From contig NZ_FWER01000009.1 in NCBI RefSeq assembly GCF_900169785.1, positions 1-64,000 of the forward strand: 64,000 bases of DNA. The letters run 5' to 3'. Below the pieces are notes generated by a model that saw only the letters and a list, made by a program, of their open reading frames with translations, was not told the origin of the DNA and did not search any database. The stretch is from Rhizobium sullae. Lineage in GTDB: Bacteria; Pseudomonadota; Alphaproteobacteria; Rhizobiales; Rhizobiaceae. The position numbers and the translations under genes are program-made. Positions within the stretch are counted from its first letter, which is position 1, and each line of letters opens with the position of its first letter. Positions 7,814 to 17,313 of this stretch are shown here, in pieces.

Positions 7814-8980
7814 TCAGAGCTTCAGAATGTAATCGCAGAGCTTGTCGGCTGCTGCGTTGACCTGCTGCGGATCGCGCAGGAAGCAGGCTCGCAGGAAGAG
7901 TTCGCCGCCTGCGCCGAAGGCGGTACCGGGCGCCAGGCCAACGCCTGTTTTGTCGACGATATCCAACGCCGCCTTGCGGCTGTCGGTGACGCCGTCGATC
8001 TTCAGGAAGGCGTAAAGCGCACCATCCGGCTTCAACGTCTCGACGCGGTTTGTGGCCATTAGCGCATCACAAAGAATGTCGCGGGAAAGTGCCGCTTTCC
8101 GGACATTGGCCTCGACGAACCCGTCGCCTTCGTTCAGGGCTGCGACCGCACCCTTCTGCATGAATTGCGCAACGCCCGAGGTCGAATACTGGATCAGGTT
8201 TTCAAGCACCTGCCCCGTTTCCGGCGGCGCTACGATCCAGCCGACGCGCCAGCCGGTCATCGACCAGTTCTTCGAGAACGAATTGACGAACATGATCTTG
8301 TCGTCGGGCGCCATGACGTCAAGGAAAGAAGGTGCCCGCCCGCCGGCATAGAAATAGCGGGCGTAAATCTCGTCCGCCATGATCCAGAGATCGTGCTTGC
8401 GGGCGAGGTCGAGGATGTCCGCGAGGTCTTTTCTTGTCGCGGTCCAGCCTGTCGGGTTGGATGGCGTGTTAACGAAAAGCGCTCTTGTTTTCGGCGTGAT
8501 CGCCTCACCGATACTGTTGAGATCGACCGCCCATTTGCCACCTTCGAACTGTAGCTGGACGCCGACCGAACGGGCTCCGGCAATTTCAAGTGCGGCGGCG
8601 ATATTCGGCCAGGCGGGCGTCAGATAGACCAGCTCGTCTCCCGGCGAGGTCAGCGCCTGCACAGCGATCTGGATCGCCTGCATGCCCGATCCGGTCACAT
8701 AGAAATGCTCCCTCGGCAGCGTGACGCCGAAATGCCGGGCGTAGTAATCCGATAGCGCCTGACGAAGCTCCGGAATGCCGCGCTGCCACGTGTAGAAGGT
8801 CTCGCCGTCTGCCAACGCATCCATTGCCGCCGTGCTGATGAAGTCCGGCGTCGGAAGATCGCCCTCGCCGACCCAGAGCGGCAGCAGGCCGTCGCGGCCA
8901 CGGGCATAATTGACGACTTCGACGATCCCGCTTTCTGGCGCCGAAACGGCGCGCGGGCTGAGGCTATTCATAATCGACAT
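7814..8980 (-). CDS. PLP-dependent class I/II aminotransferase
   Basis: 388 residues, fold type I. Visible family motifs are YTWQRGIPELRQAL (substrate entrance), YLTPAWPNIAAALEIAG, NTPSNPTGWTA, MADEIYARYFY (Asp and Tyr that bind PLP), the Schiff-base lysine in NSFSKNWSMTGWR and the C-terminal FLRACFLRDP with the carboxylate-binding Arg. It is an aspartate- or aromatic-type aminotransferase; the amino donor cannot be told from sequence. GGAGA precedes the ATG. It is followed by a clear terminator, so it is a single-gene unit. Confidence 0.88.
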   Translation of the reverse strand: MSIMNSLSPRAVSAPESGIVEVVNYARGRDGLLPLWVGEGDLPTPDFISTAAMDALADGETFYTWQRGIPELRQALSDYYARHFGVTLPREHFYVTGSGMQAIQIAVQALTSPGDELVYLTPAWPNIAAALEIAGARSVGVQLQFEGGKWAVDLNSIGEAITPKTRALFVNTPSNPTGWTATRKDLADILDLARKHDLWIMADEIYARYFYAGGRAPSFLDVMAPDDKIMFVNSFSKNWSMTGWRVGWIVAPPETGQVLENLIQYSTSGVAQFMQKGAVAALNEGDGFVEANVRKAALSRDILCDALMATNRVETLKPDGALYAFLKIDGVTDSRKAALDIVDKTGVGLAPGTAFGAGGELFLRACFLRDPQQVNAAADKLCDYILKL

Positions 8981-9100
8981 GAAGATCTCCGGTTTTCGCC
9001 TTCATAAAGCAAAACCGGAGACGAATCCCATGAGAATGCGTGATGCGGGATCGATTTTCGTCATGAATGAGCCCTGTTAAATGCAGAGCTCCGAGCCCGA

Positions 9101-9535
9101 TCAAACTGCCGGGCGCCTGGCCAGCAGATCGCGGATTTCCGTCAGGAGCGCGACATCGGCCGGCGGCGGTGCATCTTCCGCTGCCTTTTGCTCGTTGCGC
9201 TCTACTTGTTTGCGCAGCATGTTCACGCCCTTGATCATCAGGAAGATGATCCAGGCAAGGATCAGGAAATTGATGACCACGGTGATGAAATTGCCATAGG
9301 CGAAGACGGCGCCCTGCGCACGGGCGGCGGCAAGCGTCGGCGCGTTGACCGCAGATGAAAGTCCAACGAAGTAGTTGGAAAAATCGAACCCGCCGAACAG
9401 GGCACCGACGATCGGCATGATGATATCGTCGACCAGCGATTTGACGATGCCGCCGAAAGCACCGCCAATGATGACGCCAACGGCAAGGTCCATGACGTTG
9501 CCTCGGGCGATAAAGGCCTTGAACTCATTGAGCAT
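9101..9535 (-). CDS. mscL: Large-conductance mechanosensitive channel MscL
   Basis: 144 residues. The N-terminal amphipathic helix and first membrane helix read [20 protein letters not shown] and continue with the Gly-rich GGAFGGIV pore segment; the second helix is [20 protein letters not shown], and a charged C-terminal bundle ends in [12 protein letters not shown]. This is the complete MscL pattern. The homopentamer in the inner membrane opens on hypo-osmotic shock. GGGAGA precedes the start. It is divergent from the large sensor kinase gene and separated from it by about 215 bases. Confidence 0.96.
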   Translation of the reverse strand: MLNEFKAFIARGNVMDLAVGVIIGGAFGGIVKSLVDDIIMPIVGALFGGFDFSNYFVGLSSAVNAPTLAAARAQGAVFAYGNFITVVINFLILAWIIFLMIKGVNMLRKQVERNEQKAAEDAPPPADVALLTEIRDLLARRPAV

Positions 9536-9750
9536 CCGATCTGTCTCCCTCTGATGTACCCTGACGATAGTCCGTTGTTTTTATTAGCTACATCTCTTGA
9601 TTGATTATTCAATTGCAAAATTGAAACAGCCGGGGTCTTCCCGCATCTTGGACTTAATGCCTAGATCATCGCAATTTCCAAGTCAGACGATTTCCCTTAG
9701 TCTTGATGTCTTCTGGGAGAACCGGCGGATCGTGCGCCGGCGGAGGGTCA

Positions 9751-12700
9751 ATGCTGCCAGGCTGGGTCATCATCGCTTTTGCCTTCGCCTACCTGCTGCT
9801 GCTGTTTGCGGTCGCAAGCTATGGCGACCGTAGAAGCCAGAAGCTGGGCATACCAGACGGTGGCTGGCCGGTCGTCTATGCGCTCAGCCTTGCGATCTAC
9901 TGCACGTCCTGGACCTATTTCGGCAGCGTCGGGCTTGCCTCTCAGCGCGGCCTGGAATTTGCCGGCATCTATATCGGCCCGATCCTCGTCTTCACGCTCG
10001 GCATGCCGGTGCTGCGCCGGATCATCGAGCTTGCAAAGGCCGAAAAGCTTACCTCCGTCGCGGATTTCATCGCCGCCCGCTACGGAAAGAATCCGACGGT
10101 CGCGACGACGGTGGCGCTGATCTCGCTGGTCGGCACAATTCCCTATATCGCACTGCAGCTGAAGGCGATCAGCAGCACCGTGACCGCAATCGTCAATCCG
10201 TCGGATTACGGCATTGGCAGCGGCAATCTCTACTTCCTCGACCTGCCGCTGATCGCGACCTTGGTGCTTGCCTGTTTCGCCGTCATGTTCGGCACGCGGC
10301 ATACCGATGCGACCGAGCACCAGGACGGCCTGATCCTCGCCGTTTCGATGGAATCGCTCGTCAAGCTCGTCGCCTTCCTAACCGCCGGTATCTGCGTCGT
10401 CTGGTTCCTGTTCGACGGGCCTGCCGATCTTTGGCGGAAAAGCGTGGACAACGAGTTGGTCAACGCAACCCTTGACTTCCGGACGCCGGTCAGCCGCTGG
10501 ATCACGCTGATCGTGCTGTCGGCCTTTGCGATCATCTTGTTGCCGCGCCAGTTTCACGTCACCGTCGTTGAAAACCGCTCGGCGAAGCAGCTGCGGCTCG
10601 CGGGCTATCTGTTTCCGATCTATCTCGTCGCCATCAATCTCTTCGTACTTCCGGTGGCAATCGGCGGCCTGCTGATCTTTGGCGGCGCGGGCAACGCCGA
10701 TTTTTACGTACTGTCGCTGCCCATTGCCGGCCAGATGTGGCTGGTCTCGCTGATTACCTTCATTGGCGGTTTTTCGGCAGCGACAGCAATGGTCATCGTC
10801 GATTCCGTCGCGCTTTCGATCATGGTGTCGAACGACATTATCATGCCGATCTTTCTGCGCCGGAAGCTCGCCGGACGTGCCGGCCAGCGCGACAATTTTG
10901 CGAAGAGCCTCCTCAACATCCGCCGCAGCGCGATCTTCGCTGTGCTTCTGCTCGGGTACGCCTATTACCGATCGACTGACAGCACGGCGGGCCTCGCCTC
11001 GATCGGTCTTCTGTCCTTCGCCGCGATCGCCCAGATCGCGCCTGCGCTTTTCGGCGGCCTTATCTGGCGGCGGGCGAACGCGCGCGGCGCCATCCTCGGC
11101 CTGACGTCCGGCTTCGTTGTCTGGTTCTACCTGCTTTTCCTGCCTTCGCTCGGCGGGCCGGATTATTCCTATGTCGCCTCCGCCTTCCTCAGCTTCATCT
11201 TCCCGGGCACGGCGCTCTTTGCATCGGTGAACGCCGATCCGCTGGTCAACGCCACGGCGATGAGCCTGCTCATCAATACCGGCTTCTTCATCATCGGCTC
11301 GATGACGCGCAACGCTCGTCCACTGGAGCGCATCCAGGCCGGCATCTTCGTGAAGCGGCAGTCGCGCTCGCAATTTGCGACCCGCGGATGGAAGACCCGC
11401 ATCAGCGTCGGCGATCTGAAAACGGCAATCTCGCGCTACCTCGGCGAAGAGCGCATGCAGCGGTCGCTTGCGACATACGAACAGAATTCCGGCCGCAGGC
11501 TGGAGGACGACCAGCCGGCCGACATGGCGCTTATCCATTTCACCGAACAATTGCTCGGCAGCGCCATCGGCTCCTCCTCCGCGAGGCTGGTACTTTCGCT
11601 GATCCTGCAGAAGACGGAGGACGCGTCCGCCGATACGGCTTGGCTGCTCGACCAGGCAAGCGAGGCGCTGCAATATAATCAGGACATGCTGCAGACGGCG
11701 CTTTCGCAGATGGACCAGGGCATTGCCGTCTTCGACAGCTCCAATCAGCTGACGATCTGGAACCGTCGCTTCCGCCAGCTTCTCGACCTGCCGGAAGATG
11801 TCGGCCGTGTCGGCTTTCCGCTTTCGGAGATCGTGGCAATCTTGAGCCAGCGCGGCGACATCCCGGCTGCCGAACTCAGCCAAACCGTCCGGCATTTTCT
11901 GACGCTCGACAAACCCTTCTCCCTCGTTCTCGGCGGCGGCGAGCGGATTATCGAAGTGCGGTCCAACGCCATGCCGGACAAGGGCATCGTTGCGACCTTT
12001 ACCGACATTACCCAGCGCGTGGCGGCCGACCAGGCGCTGAAGCAGGCGAACGAAACGCTAGAGCAGCGCGTCGCCGAGCGAACGGCGGAACTGACGCGCG
12101 TCAACCGCGAACTTGGCGAGGCGAGGGCGGCCGCCGACGAGGCGAACATCGGCAAGACCCGTTTCTTTGCCGCTGCCGGCCACGACATCTTGCAGCCGCT
12201 GAATGCGGCGCGGCTCTATTCCTCCGCCCTCGTCGAGCGTATCGCGCAGTCCGAAAACGGTCCGATCGTGCGCAATATCGATTCCGCGCTGGAATCAGTC
12301 GAGACCATCCTGGGTGCCGTTCTCGATATCTCGAGGCTCGACACCGGTGCCATGCGGCCGCGACTGACATCCGTGCCGCTTGCCGGCCTGCTCGCACGCA
12401 TCGAGACCGATTTCGCGCCGGTTGCCCGGGCGAAGAAACTGAAACTTGTCATCATGCCGACATCGCTAAAGGTCCGCTCCGACCCCAATCTGCTGCGGCG
12501 CCTCGTGCAGAACCTCGTTTCCAACGCCATCAAATATACGTTGACCGGCAAGGTCCTCGTCGGAGCCCGGCGGCGGGGCAACCAGGTGGTGATCCAGGTG
12601 ATGGATTCGGGCATCGGCATTCCGCCTTCGAAATTCCGCACCGTGTTCAAGGAATTCGCGCGGCTCGAGGAAGGCGCGAAGACGGCCTCCGGCCTCGGGC

Positions 12701-13254
12701 TCGGCCTTTCGATCGTCGACCGCATCGCCCGCGTCCTCAACCATCCGGTCGAGTTGCATTCGACGCATGGCAAGGGCACCGATTTCCGCATCGTCGTGCC
12801 GCTCGATGTTTCGAAAGTGAGCGAGACCTCTCCTTCCCACGCGCCGGCCGATCGTGTTCCGCAGCCCCTCAAAGGTCTCAGGATCCTCTGCATCGACAAC
12901 GAAGCGAAGATCCTCGAAGGCATGCGCCTCCTCATTTCCGGCTGGGGCTGCGAGGTGGAGGCCATCCACTCCCTTGCCGCGGCCTCGACCTTCGGCACGC
13001 GTCAACCCGCGCCCGATCTCATCATCGCGGACTATCATCTCGGCGACGGAACTGGGATTTCCGCGATCCTGAATTTGCGGGAGCGCTTCGAGACCGATCT
13101 TCCGGCGCTGCTGGTGACCGCCGACCGGACACCGGAGGTCAGGGTGGAGGCGGAGCGCCATGGCATCGCCATCCAGCACAAGCCGGTGCGCCCGGCGGCG
13201 CTTCGCGCCTTCATCACGCAGATTTCCGGGCTGAAGCGTGCCGCGGCGGAGTGA
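9751..13254 (+). CDS. Hybrid histidine kinase with sodium/solute symporter-like sensor domain
   Basis: 1167 residues. The ATG at 9751 is chosen because GGAGGG lies just upstream; an in-frame ATG at 9703 lacks a site. Residues 1 to about 500 form a polytopic sodium:solute symporter (PutP-like) domain with about 13 membrane spans. A PAS domain follows around 590-710 (MDQGIAVFDSSNQLTIWN), then a coiled coil, a dimerisation domain with phosphoacceptor His811 in FFAAAGHDILQPLN, and an ATPase domain (NLVSNAIKYT, DSGIGIPPSK, GLGLGLSIV). A C-terminal receiver has phosphoacceptor Asp1094 and the conserved Lys in QHKPVRP. This is the CbrA/NahK-like family of inner-membrane sensors. The signal is unknown; the LuxR regulator at 53655 is a possible partner by family only. 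Confidence 0.92.
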   Translation: MLPGWVIIAFAFAYLLLLFAVASYGDRRSQKLGIPDGGWPVVYALSLAIYCTSWTYFGSVGLASQRGLEFAGIYIGPILVFTLGMPVLRRIIELAKAEKLTSVADFIAARYGKNPTVATTVALISLVGTIPYIALQLKAISSTVTAIVNPSDYGIGSGNLYFLDLPLIATLVLACFAVMFGTRHTDATEHQDGLILAVSMESLVKLVAFLTAGICVVWFLFDGPADLWRKSVDNELVNATLDFRTPVSRWITLIVLSAFAIILLPRQFHVTVVENRSAKQLRLAGYLFPIYLVAINLFVLPVAIGGLLIFGGAGNADFYVLSLPIAGQMWLVSLITFIGGFSAATAMVIVDSVALSIMVSNDIIMPIFLRRKLAGRAGQRDNFAKSLLNIRRSAIFAVLLLGYAYYRSTDSTAGLASIGLLSFAAIAQIAPALFGGLIWRRANARGAILGLTSGFVVWFYLLFLPSLGGPDYSYVASAFLSFIFPGTALFASVNADPLVNATAMSLLINTGFFIIGSMTRNARPLERIQAGIFVKRQSRSQFATRGWKTRISVGDLKTAISRYLGEERMQRSLATYEQNSGRRLEDDQPADMALIHFTEQLLGSAIGSSSARLVLSLILQKTEDASADTAWLLDQASEALQYNQDMLQTALSQMDQGIAVFDSSNQLTIWNRRFRQLLDLPEDVGRVGFPLSEIVAILSQRGDIPAAELSQTVRHFLTLDKPFSLVLGGGERIIEVRSNAMPDKGIVATFTDITQRVAADQALKQANETLEQRVAERTAELTRVNRELGEARAAADEANIGKTRFFAAAGHDILQPLNAARLYSSALVERIAQSENGPIVRNIDSALESVETILGAVLDISRLDTGAMRPRLTSVPLAGLLARIETDFAPVARAKKLKLVIMPTSLKVRSDPNLLRRLVQNLVSNAIKYTLTGKVLVGARRRGNQVVIQVMDSGIGIPPSKFRTVFKEFARLEEGAKTASGLGLGLSIVDRIARVLNHPVELHSTHGKGTDFRIVVPLDVSKVSETSPSHAPADRVPQPLKGLRILCIDNEAKILEGMRLLISGWGCEVEAIHSLAAASTFGTRQPAPDLIIADYHLGDGTGISAILNLRERFETDLPALLVTADRTPEVRVEAERHGIAIQHKPVRPAALRAFITQISGLKRAAAE

Positions 13255-13801
13255 TCTCCATGACGCCGTTCACCAAGTCGCGGACGCGGTCGACCGAGGG
13301 CGCGTTGCCGAAGAGAATTCGATACATGATCGGCGAAACGACACGGTCCATGACGGCGTCGACCTCCGGAAAACTCTCGCCGCGAGACGCGGCGCGCGCG
13401 GCGATCATTTTGATCTGCTGCGTCGTATAGCCGCAGCACTGGTAAGCGCCGGTGCCGCCCTGTGCGGCGAGCACGTCGCGGATCATCTCACGGCCCGGGC
13501 CTGACGACATTTCCTCGGAATATTGCTCCGCCCAGGTCTGCAAGTCCTGCTGCGCGCTGCCGGTGTCGATCGGCTCCATATCCGGACGCAAGCGCTCAAC
13601 GGCAACGTCGGCCAGCAATTCCTGCAGGTCGCCCCAGCGGCGATAAATCGTGGAGGGCGTCACGCCGGCTTCCGCAGCGATCAGCGGGACGGTGACCTCC
13701 GCACGATCCATCTTCGAAAGCAGTGACCGCACGGCTTTATGGACCGACGCCTGGACCCTTGCGCTCCTGCCTCCCGGACGCGGGCCTTCCTTTCCTGCCA
13801 T
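13214..13801 (-). CDS. TetR/AcrR family transcriptional regulator
   Basis: 195 residues. The N-terminal helix-turn-helix is typical of TetR: VPLIAAEAGVTPSTIYRRWGDLQELLADV, within the first 70 residues. The C-terminal ligand-binding part resembles the TetR_C_11-type domain (MSSGPGREMIRDVLAAQ). The gene is divergent from the MFS transporter at 13938 and most likely represses it and itself through the palindrome between them. Its 3' end overlaps the end of the kinase gene by 41 bases on the other strand, an unusually long convergent overlap. Confidence 0.9.
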   Translation of the reverse strand: MAGKEGPRPGGRSARVQASVHKAVRSLLSKMDRAEVTVPLIAAEAGVTPSTIYRRWGDLQELLADVAVERLRPDMEPIDTGSAQQDLQTWAEQYSEEMSSGPGREMIRDVLAAQGGTGAYQCCGYTTQQIKMIAARAASRGESFPEVDAVMDRVVSPIMYRILFGNAPSVDRVRDLVNGVMEITPPRHASARKSA

Positions 13802-13863
13802 GCCTTCAACCCACCTTTTCCACCCGGCGCTTATGGTTCAAAAACTTTGATAGCACCATTAAC

Positions 13864-13876
13864 GCAAATAATTTGC
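13864..13876. promoter_or_regulatory. Candidate TetR operator
   Basis: GCAAAT-A-ATTTGC is a perfect 13-base palindrome located between the divergent tetR and MFS genes, 62 bases before the MFS start. It is flanked by two copies of TTAACGC. Position and symmetry suit binding of the TetR dimer; this is inference. Confidence 0.5.
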
Positions 13877-13937
13877 TTTTAACGCGGCATCCCCTACATC
13901 AGGCAAACGCAACGATTTAGCTTTAAGGGGTATATAG

Positions 13938-15140
13938 ATGTTCTCGGTCAGCAAATCCAGAGAGACTGCCGCTTCCCCGAAAAACCCCATCGCCTTCCAT
14001 GCCGTGACGCTCGCCACCTTCTTCGGCGCGTCGGCAGCACCGACGCCGCTTTACCGGATCTACGAGGAGAGCTTTGCGGTTTCGCCGGTGCTAATCACGG
14101 TGATCTTCGCGGTCTATGCCTTCGCGCTTCTGGCGGCGCTGCTGATTGCCGGGTCGATCTCCGATCATCTCGGCCGCAAGCCGGTGATCTTCGGCGCGCT
14201 CACCATGGAGATCGCGGCAATGGCACTGTTTACGGTAGCAAGCGGACCGGGCTGGCTGATCGCGGCGCGGATCGTGCAGGGGCTTGCGACCGGCATTGCG
14301 GGCGCCTCGATCGGGGCGGCACTTGTCGACGTCGACCGGGTAAAAGGCCAGCTCGTCAATTCGATCGCGCCACTTTCCGGCATGGCGGTCGGCGCGGTCG
14401 GCACCAGCGCGCTCATCCAGTACGGCCCCTTCCCGCTGCATTTCGTCTACGGCCTGCTGCTTGCCGCCTTCGTGGTCCAGGCGCTGGCAATCTGGCTGAC
14501 GGCGGAAACCGGCGGCACGCGGCCGGGCGTCATCGGCTCGCTGAAACCCCGTATCGCGATCCCGGCGCAGGCGAAGCGGCCACTGGCACTCGTTACGCCG
14601 ATCAATATCGCCAACTGGACGCTCGGCGGTTTCTACCTCTCGCTTGTGCCTTCCCTCGTGGTCTCGACGACCGGCAGCCGGGCGCCGCTGACGGGCGGAG
14701 CGGTGGTGACGGCATTGATGCTTTCGGGGGCGGCCGCCGTCTTCCTGCGCCGGGCCAAAAGCCCGCGGGCGAACCTCACCTTCGGCGTTTCGGCGACAAC
14801 GCTTGGCATTCTGACAGTCGTCGCCGGCGTGCATCTGACGAACGTGCCGGTGCTGATCCTCGGCACGCTTTTCACCGGCATGGGCTTCGGCACGAACTTC
14901 CTTGGCTCGGTCGGAACCATCCTGCCGCTTGCCAAGCCCGACGAGCGCGCCGGACTGCTTTCGGCCTTCTACATCCAGAGCTACCTCGCCTTCAGCCTGC
15001 CCGCAATTCTCGCCGGCTTCCTGGCAAAATCGATCGGTTACGCGCCGACGACCGATATCTATGCGACGGCGATCATTCTGGTCAGCCTCGCCGGGCTGAT
15101 GGCCGTGCGCGCCGAACGGGCAAAGACTGCCGTGGCCTGA
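13938..15140 (+). CDS. MFS efflux transporter
   Basis: 400 residues with about twelve hydrophobic spans. The MFS signature between spans 2 and 3 is seen as GSISDHLGRKPVI, and the antiporter-type motif C region as GLATGIAGASIGAALVD. The N-terminus is cytosolic and begins with a polar stretch before the first span. Being divergent from a TetR regulator makes it most likely a proton-driven efflux pump for a small toxic compound. Substrate not predictable. Complete and intact. Confidence 0.88.
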   Translation: MFSVSKSRETAASPKNPIAFHAVTLATFFGASAAPTPLYRIYEESFAVSPVLITVIFAVYAFALLAALLIAGSISDHLGRKPVIFGALTMEIAAMALFTVASGPGWLIAARIVQGLATGIAGASIGAALVDVDRVKGQLVNSIAPLSGMAVGAVGTSALIQYGPFPLHFVYGLLLAAFVVQALAIWLTAETGGTRPGVIGSLKPRIAIPAQAKRPLALVTPINIANWTLGGFYLSLVPSLVVSTTGSRAPLTGGAVVTALMLSGAAAVFLRRAKSPRANLTFGVSATTLGILTVVAGVHLTNVPVLILGTLFTGMGFGTNFLGSVGTILPLAKPDERAGLLSAFYIQSYLAFSLPAILAGFLAKSIGYAPTTDIYATAIILVSLAGLMAVRAERAKTAVA

Positions 15141-15180
15141 GCCCCTGCGCTTCATGCGCTACCGCCCAGCATGTTGAAGA

Positions 15181-15213
15181 TTGACAATTATCGCTAAACG
15201 ATTATCGTTAAAT
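15181..15213 (+). promoter_or_regulatory. Promoter and operator-like region of the 15.3-18.0 kb cassette
   Basis: A perfect -35-like TTGACA (15181-15186) is followed by a direct repeat of TTATCG(C/T)TAAA and by the 13-base palindrome AACGAT-T-ATCGTT (15197-15209). The region is markedly AT-rich compared with its surroundings and lies about 85 bases before the first gene of the cassette. It could be the operator for the GntR regulator encoded as the third gene. Confidence 0.45.
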
Positions 15214-15295
15214 AGTACTTGCGAGGCAGGCGGAGCGTTCGGCCTGGAAGCGTAGACTCTGATTTTCCTCAATATTTCAAGGGAAAGGCGAAGCT

Positions 15296-16504
15296 ATGAT
15301 GGGATTTATCAATGGCGCCGTTGAGGCTCTGGTCACCGATCTCAGCAATGCAATTTCTAGCAATCACCAGTTCGCTCTCAACGATGCAGTCGTTGACGCG
15401 TTCGCGGAGTTTGAAGCGTCCTGCCGGATTCGTCCAGCAATCATCGACTATATCGAATCGAGGGTTACATCGACAAATAATGAGATACGGTTTTCCAGCA
15501 AGCAACTCCAATTGCTGATGCTGTCCATCATCGCAAGGTCGTCATCGACGTACGGAACTATCCCCGGAGTAGTAAGTCACCTAGCTCTAATCGGAGAGCA
15601 TGAGGATGCAGCCATTTTGAATGAGAATGCCAAGAACGAGACGGGCGACCGTAGCAATACACCGCATCCAGTGTTGCTGTACGATTGCTTCAAGGTCATC
15701 GGCGAGGCGTTCTCGATCCCCTATTTGACGCCGGCTAGCTATCACATGCTGCGTCTCATTCTTATCGGGCGGAGCAAGCGCCCCGAGAGAGATTTGTTTA
15801 CAGTCCCGGGTGTTAAACACTATCTGTTGGAGCAGGATTTATATGTCCCGCGCCATAGGGACGAGGACGTTCACGTTGCCCTTCAATACTGCAACATCTC
15901 GACACCGAACATCGCACTCTTGCATTCCGATATTCTAAAAATGGAATCTCGGATGGAGGATGGCACAGAGGCGCCATCCGGCAGAAATCCCTACGACAAG
16001 TTGTGGCTTACGGTCAGGCGATTGGAATTGGCAATGAGGGAGGCCAGCTCGGTTGACGAGCACGAAACACATCGATTGTCGTATATCGGTTCCTGGGGGC
16101 AGGTGGTTGACCACCTTGTAAGCGCGATACCCGAAAAAAATCACCATCGTGCGCGAGCTTGGGTTGAGGCGCACAACGACGAGATTGCCGGACAAGCAGT
16201 GGGATGGTCGGGTGCAGCAGAAGAAGGGCATGCTGAAGACGCCCGCGAGCAGGCTGTTCAGATGATGAAAACTTTGCGCCCGACGACCTTTGCGTCAGCG
16301 CTGAGCGAGGTCACGCTTCTCAATAACTTGAGGCTCAAATTCTGGGTTAGCGTTGTTGAAGGTTTGAGTGCGTTGGAGGTTGATGGATCAAACGACGATC
16401 GTCTCAATGGTAAATATGTTGGAATACAAGCGTTGCAGCCCGGATCCGCACGGCCGAGTAGTTCTATCGTCTTGCCATGTAGAAAGCGTGGAGCGTGGAA
16501 TTGA
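15296..16504 (+). CDS. Unrecognised 402-residue protein, possibly haem-oxygenase-like metalloenzyme
   Basis: Soluble and mostly helical in appearance, with no signal peptide or membrane span. I do not firmly recognise it. The segment around residues 101-137 (EHEDAAILNENAKNETG, then HPVLL..CFKVIG) resembles the E..G......H signature of the Haem_oxygenas_2 / iron-containing redox enzyme group, and HRDEDVH at 187-193 could supply further metal ligands. These proteins use a diiron centre to oxidise amino acids or fatty acids. The second half (residues 200-402) matches nothing I know; the last 35 residues look unconserved. It is more AT-rich than its neighbours and overlaps the next gene by ten bases, so the two are co-translated. 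First gene of a three-gene operon. Confidence 0.6.
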   Translation: MMGFINGAVEALVTDLSNAISSNHQFALNDAVVDAFAEFEASCRIRPAIIDYIESRVTSTNNEIRFSSKQLQLLMLSIIARSSSTYGTIPGVVSHLALIGEHEDAAILNENAKNETGDRSNTPHPVLLYDCFKVIGEAFSIPYLTPASYHMLRLILIGRSKRPERDLFTVPGVKHYLLEQDLYVPRHRDEDVHVALQYCNISTPNIALLHSDILKMESRMEDGTEAPSGRNPYDKLWLTVRRLELAMREASSVDEHETHRLSYIGSWGQVVDHLVSAIPEKNHHRARAWVEAHNDEIAGQAVGWSGAAEEGHAEDAREQAVQMMKTLRPTTFASALSEVTLLNNLRLKFWVSVVEGLSALEVDGSNDDRLNGKYVGIQALQPGSARPSSSIVLPCRKRGAWN

Positions 16505-17286
16505 TCGCTCTCAAATTATTTGTGACGCCAGCATTAATGCTGGCCGTCACGCTCGCAGCAAATCGCTGGGGCAGTTTCGTGGGAGGCATTCTGGCAGGAA
16601 TGCCTCTAACATCGGGGCCGATACTTCTTTACCTCACAATTGAGCAAGGACCGTCGTTCACCGCAATCGCAGCATCGGGTACAATAGCCGGCATCGCCAG
16701 CGCTCTTGTCTCCTACTTGGCTTACGGAATCATCAGCAACTATGCAGGCCGGACGATCTCGGCCGGCATCATGATCGTAGCGTACCTCGCTACGGCCAAG
16801 TTGATTATGTCGGCACCCTCTCACTTGCAAACTTGGACCGTGATTGTCGCAGCGTTATTCTGCATTTCCTACCTGACGCGGAAAGACAAGAGCCGAGAGG
16901 TATCCTCGTTGAGCCCCGTATGGGATCTTCCTGCTCGGATTCTCGCGTCCACCGCTATCGTTTTCTTTATTACGACATGGGCTCATCAGTTGGGCCCTGA
17001 ATGGAGTGGGCTCCTCACCCCAGTCCCCGTAATTGCCTGGCCGCTTGTCGTCTTCGTTCAGGCACAACGGGGTCGTTCCGACGCCCTCGCGGTTATTCGG
17101 GGAACGGCAGCGGGTTCCGTAGCAACATTGGTATTCTGTACCGTCGTACTTCGGTTCATCGCTCACTTCCCCGTAGCGGGGGTTTTCGCTATTGCAACGA
17201 TTGCGGCAGCAGTAACCTGCATACTCTCGGGCCTCGTCCTTATCCGATATAGAATGCACCTTGATCAGTTCCACAGACGGATGTGA
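16495..17286 (+). CDS. Polytopic membrane protein with internal duplication
   Basis: 263 residues, about eight membrane spans, no signal peptide beyond the first span. The two halves are related: GSFVGGILAGMPLTSGPILLY followed by IEQG in the first half parallels GPEWSGLLTPVPVIAWPLVV followed by AQRG in the second, each preceded by a hydrophobic helix and followed by a Gly/Ala-rich one. Such a repeat is typical of small transporters and exporters. No family name can be given. The GTG start at 16495 overlaps the previous stop; a TTG at 16501 with GGAG about 8 bases upstream is an alternative. Probably transports the substrate or product of the upstream protein. Confidence 0.65.
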   Translation: MELIALKLFVTPALMLAVTLAANRWGSFVGGILAGMPLTSGPILLYLTIEQGPSFTAIAASGTIAGIASALVSYLAYGIISNYAGRTISAGIMIVAYLATAKLIMSAPSHLQTWTVIVAALFCISYLTRKDKSREVSSLSPVWDLPARILASTAIVFFITTWAHQLGPEWSGLLTPVPVIAWPLVVFVQAQRGRSDALAVIRGTAAGSVATLVFCTVVLRFIAHFPVAGVFAIATIAAAVTCILSGLVLIRYRMHLDQFHRRM

Positions 17287-17313
17287 CGATAGGCCTATCG
17301 CTAGGAGAAACCG

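Noticed and set aside
10378..11895. 505-codon open frame opposite the sensor kinase
   Set aside because: Antisense shadow; the coding evidence on the plus strand (membrane spans, PAS, kinase motifs) is overwhelming.
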